DNA from: Maylandia zebra
Lineage: Eukaryota > Chordata > Actinopteri > Cichliformes > Cichlidae
NCBI RefSeq assembly: GCF_041146795.1
Contig: NC_135168.1
Span: forward strand, 40,060,370 to 40,124,369
Direction: 5' to 3'
DNA: 64,000 nucleotides
Part shown: in pieces, positions 10,795 through 22,640 of the stretch
Numbering within the stretch: position 1 is the first letter of the stretch
How the letters are laid out: the number at the start of each line of letters is the position of its first letter
Program-made: the position numbers and the translations under genes
Notes under the pieces: generated by a model
What the model saw: the letters and a program-made list of their open reading frames with translations, nothing else
Told to the model about the DNA's origin: nothing
The model's database searches: none

Positions 10795-11325
10795 CGTTCT
10801 CTGTTTACCATCGGGGAAGGGGGTGTACGGAGGAATTGGCCATCTGATTGGGGTCTGGATGTGGGGCCTCCCTGCTGCTGGGGCGGCCTGCTTGTCTCCA
10901 CCCCAGGGAACAGGGTATCATCTCCTGGGTCTAGGTACCATCACCTCTCTGAGGGTGAAGGTGCCTGGACCTAGGGTATAGAGTATGTTTAGGGATTGTG
11001 AGTGTGTGTACAGTGTCCATTTATGTTTGTCTCCACGTTTGGCGAGTGACAAGTATTTGTATATGTGCGCATGAGAGTGGGAATGTACACTTGTGTCTGT
11101 GTGTGCCTGTTTGTCTGTGTCTATATGTCAGGTCAAGTCTTAGACTCCACCTCTCTGGGAACATCTCAGGCCCTCCCAGGTGTGGGGGCCTATCTCCCCC
11201 ACCACACTATCTGTCGTTGGCTGATGCCCTCAGACATTGGTGCATTGGTGGTTCTGGGTGTCTGGGGCCGGGCGCTCAGGTATGTACCGGCTCACTCCCG
11301 GTGGCTACCTAGCGTGTAAACCAAC
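10795..11325 (+). repeat. Unclassified interspersed repeat, forward copy
   Basis: The stretch from about 10985 matches the complement of about 63660-63980. Shared landmarks are GTGAGTGTGTG, ATGAGAGTGGGAATG, the TGTGTGCCTGT..GTCTGTGTCTATATGTCAGG run, CACCTCTCTGGG..CATCTCAGGCCCTCC, GGCCTATCTCCCCC, CCTCAGACAT..GGTGC and GGCTCACTCCC. Two distant inverted copies make it an interspersed family. The open frames through it are by-products. Family unknown to me; it may be the non-coding part of a larger fish retroelement. Confidence 0.65.
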
Positions 11326-12834
11326 TGATTACATTTTAACATTCTACTAGAGTTTATTCATTCATTCAAGTGTTAAAGTCTAATGTGAACTTCAAAGAAA
11401 GTTTCAATGACGCTGGCCAGCAGCAATTGACAGTAGCGTTGAGCAACTGAAAAGTTAAGGATATCCTCAACAACTTACCTTGGTACCAGAAAAGAGTCAT
11501 TTTTGTTGCATCTTTGTGCTGCCATCCTGCCCTGGTTAATATATCATGATGACCATGCTATCTTACCATTTTTGACAACAAAAGTTTCTCATTCAACTTG
11601 AGGGGGTTTTTTTTGTCAGAAGATGCATGATTCTTCATGACTCTTCCATGGCAGCTGATATTTCACACACATGGTCTGGAACTGATTCGTTTCAAATTCA
11701 CTGCACAGCAGGAACTGCAAAATGACACTGACCCTGATAATAACTCTTTCTTCAACATTAAAATCTGTTTTTATTACTCCCTGGACGACCAGTTTAATAG
11801 CACCATCACACAAGATAAATTTTCAATACTTCACAGTTTTACACTTTAATAACAACAGAAGCCTGTAGGCCAACTTTCACAACATCAAACATTACCCCAG
11901 TCACTTTGCACATATTTTAATACAATAGCTATATCATTTGAAATGTGTCACAACTGAAATTTTTATATGAAAAAAGAAAAAGGTTATTGTAATTTGTAGA
12001 ACAACAGGCTCTAGTATAGTTGCATTTAATAGTTGGAAGAAAGACCTGGAATAAAATTTTACCAAAAACACCCACAAAAATAATGTTTATCTTTGGCAAT
12101 GTCGATACTGATTTGTTGAATCCAAATTAGCACAAATCAACAGATGATTTTATCAACATATACAATATATACAGACTCAACTTATGTCCTAACCTCATTA
12201 GACCCGGCTGAATTCCTTCTCATTGTGTAACATATATTTACTAATAAAGAACATTCTAGAGAATAATATACTGAGTGCATTATTTAAAAAATGATATCAG
12301 TTACAACGTACCAGTATTTAAACGAACTGTTTTTAATGTAGCAATTTTCTACTCTGCTTGAGCACTCAAAGCACTTAGTACAACACATGCAGGCATCCAT
12401 ATAATCTAACATTCACTCACACTCCAGTGAATGCATTGCAGTTCAGTATCTTGCAGAATGATACTTTGGCATGATTTATTGGCAATGATTTATTGAATCC
12501 AAACAAGCACAATTTGACAGCCAAGCATCGAACCACCAGCTTTCCAATTGGCAGACAACTTGTCAGGGATATCCTTGTAAAGTAATTTCCCCTTGTGTTC
12601 TACATAGTTGTTAAATTCGCAATTTACAGTTTACAGGTGAAGATTTTTCCGCAATTTTTGTGAATCGCCTGTTTTTAACTTAAATAACTTATAGAATGCT
12701 AATAAAATAGTAAATCAATCAATCAACATTTCATAATTTATGTATATCATGTCAGAGCTTCATTGACTAGAAAAAAAAACTATAATTTTTTATATTTTTT
12801 ATATTATTATTTCTTCTTTTAATTCATGCTACCT
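11326..12834. other. AT-rich spacer between the TLR copies
   Basis: No gene, structured RNA or classified repeat is recognised over about 1.5 kb. Small opposed open frames at 11616-11849 overlap each other and have no domain. Confidence 0.4.
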
Positions 12835-12837
12835 AGA

Positions 12838-13170
12838 AGAGTGGCATGGTGGTGAACACTGTTGCCTCACAGAAAGGTTCTGGGTTCAAATCAACCATCT
12901 AACTGGGGCCTTCCTGTGTGGTGCTTACTTTTTCTACCTGTGTCTGCATAGGTTCTCTCTGGGTATTCCAGCTTCCTCTCACAGTCCAAAGTCAAGCAGT
13001 TATTGGTGTTAAATGGTGAATCGAAATTGTGTTTATGAGTATGAATGATTGTCTATCTCTATGTGTTAGTCCTGTGACAGGCTAGTGACTTGTACCCAGC
13101 ATCTCACCCTATTTCAGCTGGGATATAGGGTAAACCTGAATTGGATAAGAGGAATAGATGGAATAGATAG
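12838..13170 (+). mobile_element. SINE-like repeat with tRNA-type head
   Basis: The head reads GTGGCATGGTGGTGAACACT..GTTGCCTCACAG, then a Pol III B-box-like GGTTCAAATC (12883-12892). The body has the familiar fish repeat strings GGGGCCTTCCTGTGTG, GGTTCTCTCTGGGTA, CTTCCTC..ACAGTCCAAA, CTATGTGTTAG.CCTG, GACAGGCTAG and CAGCTGGGATA, ending with GGATAAG. The copy is diverged. It lies immediately 3' of TLR copy B. Confidence 0.65.
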
Positions 13171-13252
13171 GGTATTAGGTGACCATGTCTTTAAAGATTC
13201 AGGGTAGCTACGATGTATTTCCAGTGTATCCAAATGCTTTTGATGCCTCTTT

Positions 13253-15706
13253 TTACCCTATTAACCCCTGTCTCTCTTCAAGTCTTTCCTCTGCCCAATG
13301 CTCCTGTACTTGTGTGACTGGAGCATTGGGCAGGTCAGTCTGTAGGGCAGCTCTGAGGTTAGCCCAGAATAACCTTTGTTTTGCCCTGTCTTGAGGCCAC
13401 TCCAGATATGTGTGGCGGTTCATCATGGACTTCAGCTGGTAGTACTTGGATGGGATTAGGTATTGAGGCAGAGGCTCAAGCAGTACCAGCACAATGCTGT
13501 CTGAGCCCAGAGTGAGACGTTGGTGGGTGGCGAAGTAGAGCTCGTAATGACACCACTCGCTCTTGACAAAGTGAGCAGAGAGGACAAACACAGAGCGCCT
13601 GCATTTCTCCACACAGCTGATGATGTTCTCAATGATCGTCTTTCCCGGCACAAAATGTTTCTCGTGATGACAGATTCTAAGCCCTCCTGCGGGGCCTTCG
13701 AGGTTGGGAAGAAGGGAATTGCGCACCCAGTCAACATCGTGCTGGCTATAAGACACAAACGCGTGGAACTCCAGACCCACCAGATCCTCGGGCCGAGCTT
13801 GTTGCAGTCTTGCACGATGTTTGGCTCTTGTCCACTGCCAGATCATGCCCGTGTACCAGGGAACATCCAAACAGTGACACAGAATCACAATGGAAATAAT
13901 CAGTGTCCCTGCTGGAACCAAAATTGCAACCACTAGAAGGCCAATGCTGCAGGAGACCTCTGGGATCGAGATGTCTCTTAAAGTTGAGTTTCTAACGTCC
14001 TCGGGGTATGTGCAGTAATAGCCCTGTGGCCAATTCAGCAGCTTAATTCCTGATTGGCTGTTGCTCTTTTCAGAATTGATAGCGAGCTTTATGAAACCTC
14101 TGAGAGTGCAGGTACAGGTGAAGGGGTTAAAACTGACATCTAGGATATGCAGTTCGGGACAGCTTTCCAATATGTTCACAGATGGGGCATGGAGAGAATT
14201 TGACCTGAGCAGAAGCTTGTGGAGTGTGGGGAAAGTGCCACAACCTGGCAGGTCCCGCAGCCGGTTAGCATTTAGATTCAGAGTTGAAAGGTTTCTCAGT
14301 TTAAAGATGGATTGCGGAACCACCGAAATCTGGTTGTTCTGGAGGTCCAGTATCTGTGTCCCATTTGGTAGACATTGAAAAACTGACTCAGTCAAACTAT
14401 TAGAAGACAGATTTATATTGGTGATGCTTGCTGGCCAGATGCACTGTGATGACTGGTCATACCCTATGGAGTTGACGCTGAGGTCCAGATGTTGCAGGGA
14501 CGACATATATTGAAAACGTTGGCTCAGTATCTCAAGTTTTTTAAGACTGTTGCCTATCAGAGTCAAGTTCTTCAGGTTACGCAGGTTCTGACATTCTACA
14601 AATTTATCATCCACCACACTTGAGAAGATGGAATCAGACATAGCACAATTAGAAAAATCCAGCTGGCGTATTGGACTCTGTGACTTGGGACAGGTCATGT
14701 GTATTATTGGCGTGTCAGTAATCGCAACACTCTCCACTGGCATGCTGATGAAAAAGTTGTATAAAGCCTCCTGTGAGAAGAAGAAACTTGTTACCACTGC
14801 CTGGCTGGCTGTGAAAGAAATCACCTGTGATGTTTTGATCACTTCTGTTTCAACTCGAGGAGGCTGCATTATGTGCACATCAGAGGCATCAAGATGTTTC
14901 AAAGTTGTATTTAGAGCCACATTTACATATTCAGTTAAGTCGTGCCATTTAATTGTTATGTTGGTGAGATAAAAACTCGTTGTGTGGATTTTCACCGTCT
15001 CTCTTAGCTGCTTACTTAGGTCTTTGTAGCCATTTATCATATTCATCATCTCCACTTCAGCAAACAGAGACAGAGCATCAGCAGTCAGATTACGGTCAAT
15101 TTTTTGATTATGTCCAAAGGCTATCTGCAGCCTTTGAGCATGAACATCCTCCAGGCTGCCTGCTTCATAATAAAGTCCATCCTCTAGTAATAACGTCAAT
15201 GTATGTAGTTTCATTTTAGCAATGTTCTTGAAGTCACCCACGCTGATGTTTTTTGCTCCAACTGTTAATCTTTCCAGTTTTACAAGAGAGCTGAACTCAC
15301 TCCCCAATGTCATGGTAAGAAATCTGTTAAAGGCCAAGTTTAGCACCAGGAGGTTCACTGTGTGTAGCAGGTATTGTTGACTTGAGAGGTTCTTGAGATT
15401 GTTGTGCGACAGGTCCAGATGTTCCAGGAGAGGCGTGTTAAGAAAAGTCTGTGGATCGATCTCCTCCAAATTATTCCATGACACATTCAGGAACCTGAGG
15501 TGAGTGGTTTTTTGAAAGTCTCCATTGTGAAGCTGACGTATGTAGTTGCGAGAGAGGTCTAAAAACTCAGTCGTCTGTGGCAGGTCAGTTGGGACAGAGG
15601 AGAGGTTTTGGGATGATCGGTCTACAAAGTTGTCAGGTGATGAAGTGCTCTTCTGAAGTCCCACCAACACGGCTGCTGTCCAGAGTACGGCTGCTGTGAC
15701 CCTCAT
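13253..15706 (-). CDS. tlr1: Toll-like receptor, TLR1/6/10 group (copy B)
   Basis: Single coding exon of 817 aa, with the same order as copy A: signal peptide, leucine-rich repeats, LRR C-terminal cap, membrane helix and TIR domain. The TIR is residue-for-residue the same as copy A, as is almost the whole N-terminal third. Differences cluster in the central repeats: 12 of 15 residues between about 272 and 286 differ (14849-14893), with further changes at about 309, 332-334 and 353-369. A small block near residue 535-555 (with a one-residue gap) and the last few residues also differ. The ATG follows a splice acceptor at 15713-15714. Likely role: membrane sensor of microbial lipopeptide-type ligands, pairing with TLR2 and signalling through MyD88 (family knowledge). 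It is intact, with no frameshift or stop. It could be named tlr1 or a fish-specific TLR1-group member. Confidence 0.93.
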   Translation of the reverse strand: MRVTAAVLWTAAVLVGLQKSTSSPDNFVDRSSQNLSSVPTDLPQTTEFLDLSRNYIRQLHNGDFQKTTHLRFLNVSWNNLEEIDPQTFLNTPLLEHLDLSHNNLKNLSSQQYLLHTVNLLVLNLAFNRFLTMTLGSEFSSLVKLERLTVGAKNISVGDFKNIAKMKLHTLTLLLEDGLYYEAGSLEDVHAQRLQIAFGHNQKIDRNLTADALSLFAEVEMMNMINGYKDLSKQLRETVKIHTTSFYLTNITIKWHDLTEYVNVALNTTLKHLDASDVHIMQPPRVETEVIKTSQVISFTASQAVVTSFFFSQEALYNFFISMPVESVAITDTPIIHMTCPKSQSPIRQLDFSNCAMSDSIFSSVVDDKFVECQNLRNLKNLTLIGNSLKKLEILSQRFQYMSSLQHLDLSVNSIGYDQSSQCIWPASITNINLSSNSLTESVFQCLPNGTQILDLQNNQISVVPQSIFKLRNLSTLNLNANRLRDLPGCGTFPTLHKLLLRSNSLHAPSVNILESCPELHILDVSFNPFTCTCTLRGFIKLAINSEKSNSQSGIKLLNWPQGYYCTYPEDVRNSTLRDISIPEVSCSIGLLVVAILVPAGTLIISIVILCHCLDVPWYTGMIWQWTRAKHRARLQQARPEDLVGLEFHAFVSYSQHDVDWVRNSLLPNLEGPAGGLRICHHEKHFVPGKTIIENIISCVEKCRRSVFVLSAHFVKSEWCHYELYFATHQRLTLGSDSIVLVLLEPLPQYLIPSKYYQLKSMMNRHTYLEWPQDRAKQRLFWANLRAALQTDLPNAPVTQVQEHWAEERLEERQGLIG

Positions 15707-16329
15707 TGTTGCCTAAATAAAAGATATAGGTATTAGCTTTCATAATATTATTTATTTTTACCATCAGTTGTCAGAGTGTTGGATACATCAAAAAGAAATG
15801 TTCAAAAGTCCTACAATAAATTCTTTGTGGTGGTTATAATGCTTAGTAATTGCTGTAGAGAGGTGTGGATTTGATGTAATCATTTTAAAGGATTCAGTGT
15901 GCAATGCCTTAATTAAACAGTTTAAGTTTTTAATTAGGGTAGACAAATTGATAAATGTACAAATTAGGTTTTTATCAACTGAATAATGCAAAAATTGGAA
16001 ACTGAAACTTCAGTAGAGTGTTAGAAATAATTGTTACGTCTCAAATTAAAACATTTTAATTTGAAGTCAGACTTGCACTGTTAGAAAAATCTGTAATTTC
16101 AGAATTTTCATATAAATTTTACAGCATTTTCCTGTCATTTTAAACACATGAAATATCAGTAAAATTACAAGAAATATTCTCTGCATTAACATATCTGATT
16201 TAATAAAAAATAAATAGAGAAGTGTACTTATGAATAAACATGTTTTTTTACATGCATTTACAGAAAATGTATTCATTTTTACACATAAAAAGAGTGTAAA
16301 AATACAGTTGCAAGCTTAACATGATTTAT

Positions 16330-16610
16330 AGAAGAGACTAGAATAGAACAGAATGCCTATATTGTCTCTATACATTTGTACAATGAGATACAGAGCATCT
16401 CCTACTCACTTGGTGGGGGGTGGGGTGGGGTGGTGGCACAGTTCTGCAGCACTATATACAAATATACAAGCCAGTTTTAAAAAGTAATATGTAATAAATA
16501 GTGTTATTGCACATAGAATTTGGTATTGCACAGTGGGGAAACTGTTTTTGAAGAAAAAGAAACTGTGGGGAGTCGGTGCTCAGTGTGTGAGAGGAGGAGA
16601 GATAAGCTAT
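16330..16610 (-). mobile_element. LINE 3' end fragment, minus strand
   Basis: Read on the minus strand the element ends GAGATGC..TGTATCTCATTGTAC, TGTATAGAGACAATATAGGC, ATTCTGTTCTATTCTAGTC. This is the usual 3' end and (TTCTA)-like tail of fish CR1/L2/Rex1-type LINEs. Only the 3' UTR is left and the 5' limit is uncertain. A G-rich run (16414-16436) lies inside. Confidence 0.55.
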
Positions 16611-16619
16611 GATACTGAT

Positions 16620-18005
16620 CACTTATAAGCTATGTTTATTTAAAAAATATTACAGCTAAATTCTAATTTAATTCTAGAACTACATCCAAATTTTGATTCA
16701 TTTAGTATAAAATTACACAAAACTGACTGATGAATGATGCAGGGTTACTTTACAGATAAATATGACAAGTACTGTAGTTAATGTCGTCTTGATAATAGAC
16801 TTCAGGTTCTTCCCTCAGTGTTTTTCACTCTCCATGAGGTCCTTTGGTGTTAATTGTTATCATTATTATTACGTATTGTTATAATCTCTGTGTATTCCTG
16901 TTTCAAATGATTCTCTCTACCAGTTTTTTGTTTTTGTTTTTTGGGGGTTAGTCATTTCTCTCCTGTGTCTTGCATTTAGTTTTGCTTCCTTTGTATCATT
17001 TCCTTTGTTCATGTTCAGGTCATTCTTTAACCTCCACTCATGTGCTCCCTGTTCTCCAGATGTTTTTATTTTTTCCCCGTGGATATTCTGCATACATTCT
17101 AATTAAATTGTAGGTTTCACTTTCATTTGAAGTACTGCATTTCTATGCCTCTCACTCGATCCTTCATGACAGATCACACATGCATATGCAAATGCTGCTC
17201 ACACTGTTACACAATATAATTAATTTAGACTTTCCACTTAACCTAAACTCTTTACATACACACTACTCTAGTGCAAGAATAACTCTACAAAAACTTTGCA
17301 AACTCTCAATGATTTGCTTGGTGATATATCAAAAAAAAATATATTAATGTCAGTATCAATGTAATTGTAACCTGGACGTGTGTCCCTCTATCTATAAAGA
17401 GATGATCTATACTGCTCACCCAAGTGCAATGTCTACAATATCCGAATCTAGGTTTGGGAAGGAGATTGGCGGTAGCAACTCTGTAAGAGCAATAAGACTT
17501 CCAACCCACATAACACGCACAACCACAGGTTTATGAAACAAAGTTTGCTTTATATATATTTCCTTTGGATCAGTTCCCTTTACTCATCCTCAATGTAGGG
17601 ATAACTTCAAATGCAGTAACTATCTCAAATGCATCACAAAAATAATTGAAACAATCAAAATAGATGTAAGACAAGAAACAATATTTCAACACCCCAAAGA
17701 AAAGGAAAAAGAAAAGAAAATAGCATGTGAGTGTCCAGTTCTTTATGGTGTCAGTTTATTCAGTTACCCACTGTCCTGGGTTAAGAACTGAAAACGACCT
17801 GAATCTCAGGCGGGGAAAAAGTAGCAAAAGAAAATGATAAGGTATCTCTCAGGTGGGCTTCCTTTTGTTTTTTTCCCTACCGCCCTCCTAGTACGGCAGG
17901 CATCAACGTGTCGGTGTCCTGACACACAGAAGGCCTCCACAACAGCAACAGTGTCTTAGACTCATGATACCAGCTCCTCACTCGGCACACATGGAACTGT
18001 ACCTC

Positions 18006-18039
<34 letters not shown>

Positions 18040-19000
18040 AGTCTGCACACAAATACGCAGAATGTTAGATGTCCACATTCCTTAAATGTCCTTGTTCCTA
18101 ATGTCCTTGGTTCTTTTTAAATATTAAAATAAATTTGCATCTTGTGACACCTTAAAAGTAAATACACCGGTATTACTGTGCATCACCCGCAGTTACAGCT
18201 ACAGCACAGCTATTGCACGTGAACTGCGCATAACCACTTAGCTGGCCGCGGCTGAACTAGCAGGCCCAAGAAAAGAAAAACACTAGACACTCATAATAAA
18301 CAAAACTGTCACAACGTCACAATACTATAAAAACACATCTTAAACATCATTAAACACATTTACTACTATTCTGACTGGTTAGTTATTTTTTTCAGTGCAT
18401 TGAACTGCAATCCGGTTCTTCAGTCTGACGTCACTAGCCGTGTCTGGGTCTAAACTCCGCTGTAGGTCCATATATCAAATGATCACTATGGCATTACTGA
18501 GAGTTGAAAAACTGTCTAAAGTCTTTCATCTTTAATAAAATGATCAGCGTTCTGCTCTACCAGGTGTAACAATTGAGTTTAACATCTAGGCATCCATGAA
18601 AACGGAATTTATGACATTTAACGGAGTTAGAAGTTAGCAGGGAGTTAGCTCGCTAGCTTCTATCTAAATACAATATAGCATGTCCTGACTGCGGGGTTTT
18701 GGAAACAAATTAAAACGTACAGCTCTGTTATCACTTCCAGCATAAATGAAGACAGAAAACTAAACAGCAGTGACGTTTGTAGGGTTACTGAAGTTGGGCT
18801 AGCTGGTATATAATGATGTGCTACGTGACCGCTAGCGACACAGCTATGTTAGCATAATATAAACAAGCTAACCTTTTTTCCACTCGATAAAAGTTAACGT
18901 GAGTGTTCTCGGTGGTCAGGAACAAATGTAATCGCATGGCAGGATGCTGTAAAATGACCAAACTTCAGCCAGGAGAACAACTGAGATAATCCATCCACAA
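16620..19000. other. Unassigned intronic sequence, possibly an old composite repeat
   Basis: No coding exon is recognised. The stretch contains a 30-odd-base poly(A) run (18007-18038) and, from about 18100, GC-richer sequence with several GCTAGC/TTAGC motifs, the texture of a fish DNA-transposon derivative. A comparable texture resumes at 21150-21480 after the LINE and hAT insertions. One older element may therefore span 17.5-21.5 kb, but I cannot define its ends. Confidence 0.3.
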
Positions 19001-19004
19001 TACG

Positions 19005-19816
19005 AGGTTAGTCCACATCTCCTCAGACCTGACATGGGCTGCCCACATTCAGGTCCAGACCAAAAAGGCTAGGCAGCGCCTGTATCACCTACGACAACTG
19101 AGGAAGTTCAGGGTCTCTCCAAAGATCCTCAGGATTTTCTATACAGGCGCTGTGGAGAGCATCCTCACACAGAACATGACATCGTGGTTTGGGAACAGCT
19201 GTGTGAAGGACCAAAAAGCTCTCCAGAGAGTGATCCGTACAGCAGAACGCTGCTGCAGGATTGCTCTCCCCCCGCTTCAGGACACCTACACCAGGAGATG
19301 CCGGACTAGAGCAGCGCAGATACTGAAGGACCCGTCCCATCCTGGCAACAAACTGTTCCAACTTCTGCAATCTGGTAGAAGGTTCCGCATCTTCCGGGCA
19401 AGGACAGAGAGACTCAAGAGGAGCTTCTATCCCCAAGCCATCCGTGCCCTAAACACACACACCCGCCCTCTCACATCATCTATAATTGACTGAGTCAGGA
19501 CTCTTCCAGACACTAAACCAAGGCACAATGTACATTTCAATTCCTTTAATTTTAAATATGTTTATATTGTCTATCCTGTAAAATAGTCAGATGTCTATTC
19601 ATATTAATGTACAGAATTCACCTGCTTGCTGCTACTACTGCACATTCACCCAATGTATATACTATATACTATATATATATATATAATGTTCTTCCTCTAC
19701 ACCCCCCCCCCAATTTTTTTTGCACATGTCGAGGAGCGTGTCAGGCTACATTTCACTGTGTGTTATACTTGTATAACTATGCATGTGACAAATAAAGAAC
19801 CTTGAACCTTGAACCT
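19005..19816 (+). mobile_element. 5'-truncated LINE (Rex1-like), C-terminal and 3' end
   Basis: The reading frame shows the thumb and C-terminal region of a fish non-LTR reverse transcriptase: TWAAHIQVQTKKARQRLYHL, RQLRKFRVSPKILRIFYTG, VESILTQNMTSWFGN, LQRVIRTAERCCR, TRRCRTRAAQILKDPSHP and GRRFRIFRARTERLKRSFYP. It ends at a stop near 19492. The 3' UTR finishes with GTGACAAATAAAG and an (AACCTTG)n tail (19797-19816). Its 5' part is missing, so it is a dead-on-arrival copy. Confidence 0.8.
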
Positions 19817-19950
19817 AGTCATTCATATACTGCTGCATGGGATGGGCTGTAGTTAGGGCTGCTCAATTAATCGAATTTTAATCACGATTACGATCTGGGC
19901 TTTCAACGATCATTAAAAATGACTGAGCCGATTATTGGCCCCTCCCTCAT

Positions 19951-20034
19951 TTATCCGCGACACCTTAAAGGCCGGTCCGTGAAAATATTGTCGGGCATAA
20001 ACCGTCCGTGGCGCAAAAAAGGTTGGAGACCGCT
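19951..20034 (-). mobile_element. Fragment of a second hAT-like element end
   Basis: The minus strand begins CAGCGGTCTCCAACC, then TTTTTTGCGCCACGGAC and GCCTTTAAGGTGTCGCGG. This matches the widespread fish hAT end that starts CAGTGGTCCCCAACC. Only one terminus is present. Confidence 0.5.
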
Positions 20035-20179
20035 GATTAAGAGGACCCAAGGGAAGCTCGGAAAGCTAAGCAGAAGTTATTTGGAGAGGAGAGTGACTGC
20101 CGTTGGTTGAAAAGAGAGGTAAAAAAAACTTCAGTGGTGTTGCACACTATTTTATATTATTTTTTAAAGTCATTGTTAA

Positions 20180-21055
20180 CCCTTTAGATCCGGTCAGAGC
20201 AGCACGCTCCGTTTTGCATAACTATTTTTAAATCCCTGTAGAACCTGGACCGTGTAAGCTAGCGCAATAATTTGTTTTGCATATGAAACCGGAGGAGTTG
20301 TACTTACATCTGATGCCATCAGTTTGTCCTCGGTCACGGTTTCCTTCCACATAAAGCTTTGCAAAAACTGCATAAAAAGCGCTTGCAGGAACAAAAACAT
20401 AATATTCCAGAAACAGGCTTTGCCGATCCGATCAGCTGTTCGTAACACTTCCCACAGTTAAACAGACGTCAGCGCGAACTGTCACATGTCCGCCATTTCC
20501 TGCCCGAAACCGGAAGTGACGTCATTTTCGCGGAAATTGTAGTTTTTTTACTTGTAGGCCTTAAAAGCCTATACTGGTCATGTTTGACTTTTCTGAATAG
20601 TTTCTGGGATGCTTAGAACTTGAATTGCACTGCTGGAAATAGTTTATTTTGATGCTGTTTTCTTTGCAAATTTGCATCATAGGATTGTTTTTTCGTTTTT
20701 CCTGCAGTATATAAAAATTGATGTATCTCCAAAATAAAACTATGAAGACACTCAAAATAAATTTCCTGTTGTAAACTATTTTTTGCAACTTTTTTGTATT
20801 TAAAGTTTTGAAGGATAAGCCTCTTAAATTTCTCCAAGTAGAAATATATGCAAAAAAAACAAAAAATTTTTTTTGTAGTTTATTGCACTTTTTTGCAATT
20901 AATGTAGTTACTAGGGACTTAATGCATACATATTATTAAAATATGGGCTATAATAGTTGTATAGCAACTTGAAATGCTCCCACAAATGGCACTACAACAT
21001 GTAAAAATATAATATAAGCTCTGGCGGACTTGGTTCTATGGTAGGTCTTAAAGAG
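20180..21055. mobile_element. Probable piggyBac-type MITE nested in the hAT MITE
   Basis: TTAA occurs on both sides (20176-20179 and 21056-21059). The termini are related inverted sequences: CCCTTTAGATCCGG at the left, and the complement of the right end reads CTCTTTAAGACCTA. TTAA duplication with CCCTTT-type ends is typical of piggyBac-type elements. There is no transposase; small open frames inside have no domain. The terminal repeats are imperfect, so this is less certain than the hAT call. Confidence 0.5.
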
Positions 21056-21149
21056 TTAAATAAATATCGTCAAATAATCGAGATCTCAATTTCAGTGAAA
21101 ATAATCGTGATTATCATTTTTGCCATAATCGAGCAGCCCTAGCTGTAGT

Positions 21150-22640
21150 TACATCGTAAGGTTTTAAAAACTGAGCTTAAATAAATGATTAGCGGTAATA
21201 AAAGCAGAGGGAGGTCAACAGTGATCACTGACTGTTTTAGGAGCTTTTTGAGATTAAATAGAAGAAAATACATAACATTAAACATGTTAACAACACAAAA
21301 GCCATATTAAACGCAGACTACTTTAGGCCCGGAAGTAGGATTCCTCACGTCATCACTTAACAATCGGATAGCGGTGCTAAGTGAGCTAGGCTAACTCACC
21401 AGAATAGTTCAAAAAGTTCAAAACACTCCGACTCCTTTGAGGTAGGTACCCGTCTGTGGTTCACCGCTAACGACAGCGCTCTCACAAATGTTAATAGAAT
21501 CTCTTTTCTCTCTTTCAACTGGGAAAAACCGTGCTCGCGGCAGCATGGAGTTTTTCCTTGCCGTCCTTTCCCCCCTACACCACACCTTCACGCGCACCGA
21601 GCTGCAGATGATGCCTTCAGGGCAAGCCCGGAAATTAAACTATCAAACAAGAACTACGATGCATTCAAAGAACCCTGTACTTCTGATTGCTGTAAATCTT
21701 ACCAGGGTTACATAATTAAAGTCAATGTTTACTTACTAACTACAAATTATTTTTTTGTTTGTTTTTTGTATTTAATTCAAATGATGCTTCTTGAAGATAA
21801 ATCCTAGCACAAGATGATATAGAGAAGAACACTTTCAGCAGCCATCTTCCCTGAAATGAGAACATTTTCTCATCTTTAAGGAGAACTGGATGCTAGTCTG
21901 GTTCTGATATTCTTTGGAGAATGTCAGATGATTTTCACAGTGCGGTACTGTGAGCACGAGTCCCACTAAAAGGCTGCCAGCATTTATTCTGTACCTTTTT
22001 GCACAAAGAGATAGGTCCTAAGGCTCAGTCCTGTCCTGTCCTGCTTCCCTCATGCAATAGCCTCTCCCCTGGTATCCCCTCTACCACATGCAAAGCTTTT
22101 AAGAAAAAAAAAACTAAAAGCACAGAGCTGCAAAAAAAAGAACTAGGTTGCAGGGCTGGCATTACCAAACTGTTAAATGGTGCGTTATACCCATTTCCCG
22201 GTGTGTACATTCACATGCATCTGAGAGAATTTTACCACACGTGCCTAGCCCCCACAACAAGCGACTGTGCCGCCACTAAAGCAAAATCAAAAAGAACCTA
22301 GAAGTTGTGGCATACAAAACAGCAAACAACTCAGGAAATAAAATATAAGGAGACAAGAACAAATGCACACACTCTAAAATACAACTCCTTTTAAAAGCAC
22401 AATTACAATATAACAAACAGTTAAGATGAAAACACCATAAAACAATGAACCAGTCAATGCCAGTCCATAAATAACAGCAAAGCAACAACAAGGCTACAAC
22501 AAGACAGCAGCAGTGTGTAGGCCTGTAACAAGAGAGGGAAAACAATCATCCAGTGTCCACCCTACGATAGATAACCCATGAGGATCCTACTTACCCTTTA
22601 ATAGTTATACATATTATTATTATAGTATTATTATTATATT
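21150..22640. other. Unassigned intronic sequence
   Basis: No coding exon or classified element is recognised. Short open frames at 21488-21715 and 21999-22301 have no domain. The left part may continue an older repeat interrupted by the hAT MITE. Confidence 0.3.

Larger units (their letters stand above)
19854..21141. mobile_element. hAT-type non-autonomous DNA transposon (MITE)
   Basis: Terminal inverted repeats are TAGGGCTGCTCAATTA on the left and the complement of TAGGGCTGCTCGATTA on the right (differing at one base). A perfect 8-bp target duplication GCTGTAGT lies at 19846-19853 and 21142-21149. Eight-base duplications with TAGGG-type ends are the hAT signature. No transposase is encoded. 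It carries a fragment of another hAT-like end (19951-20034) and a probable piggyBac-like insert (20180-21055), so the MITE proper is only about 0.4 kb. Confidence 0.88.
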
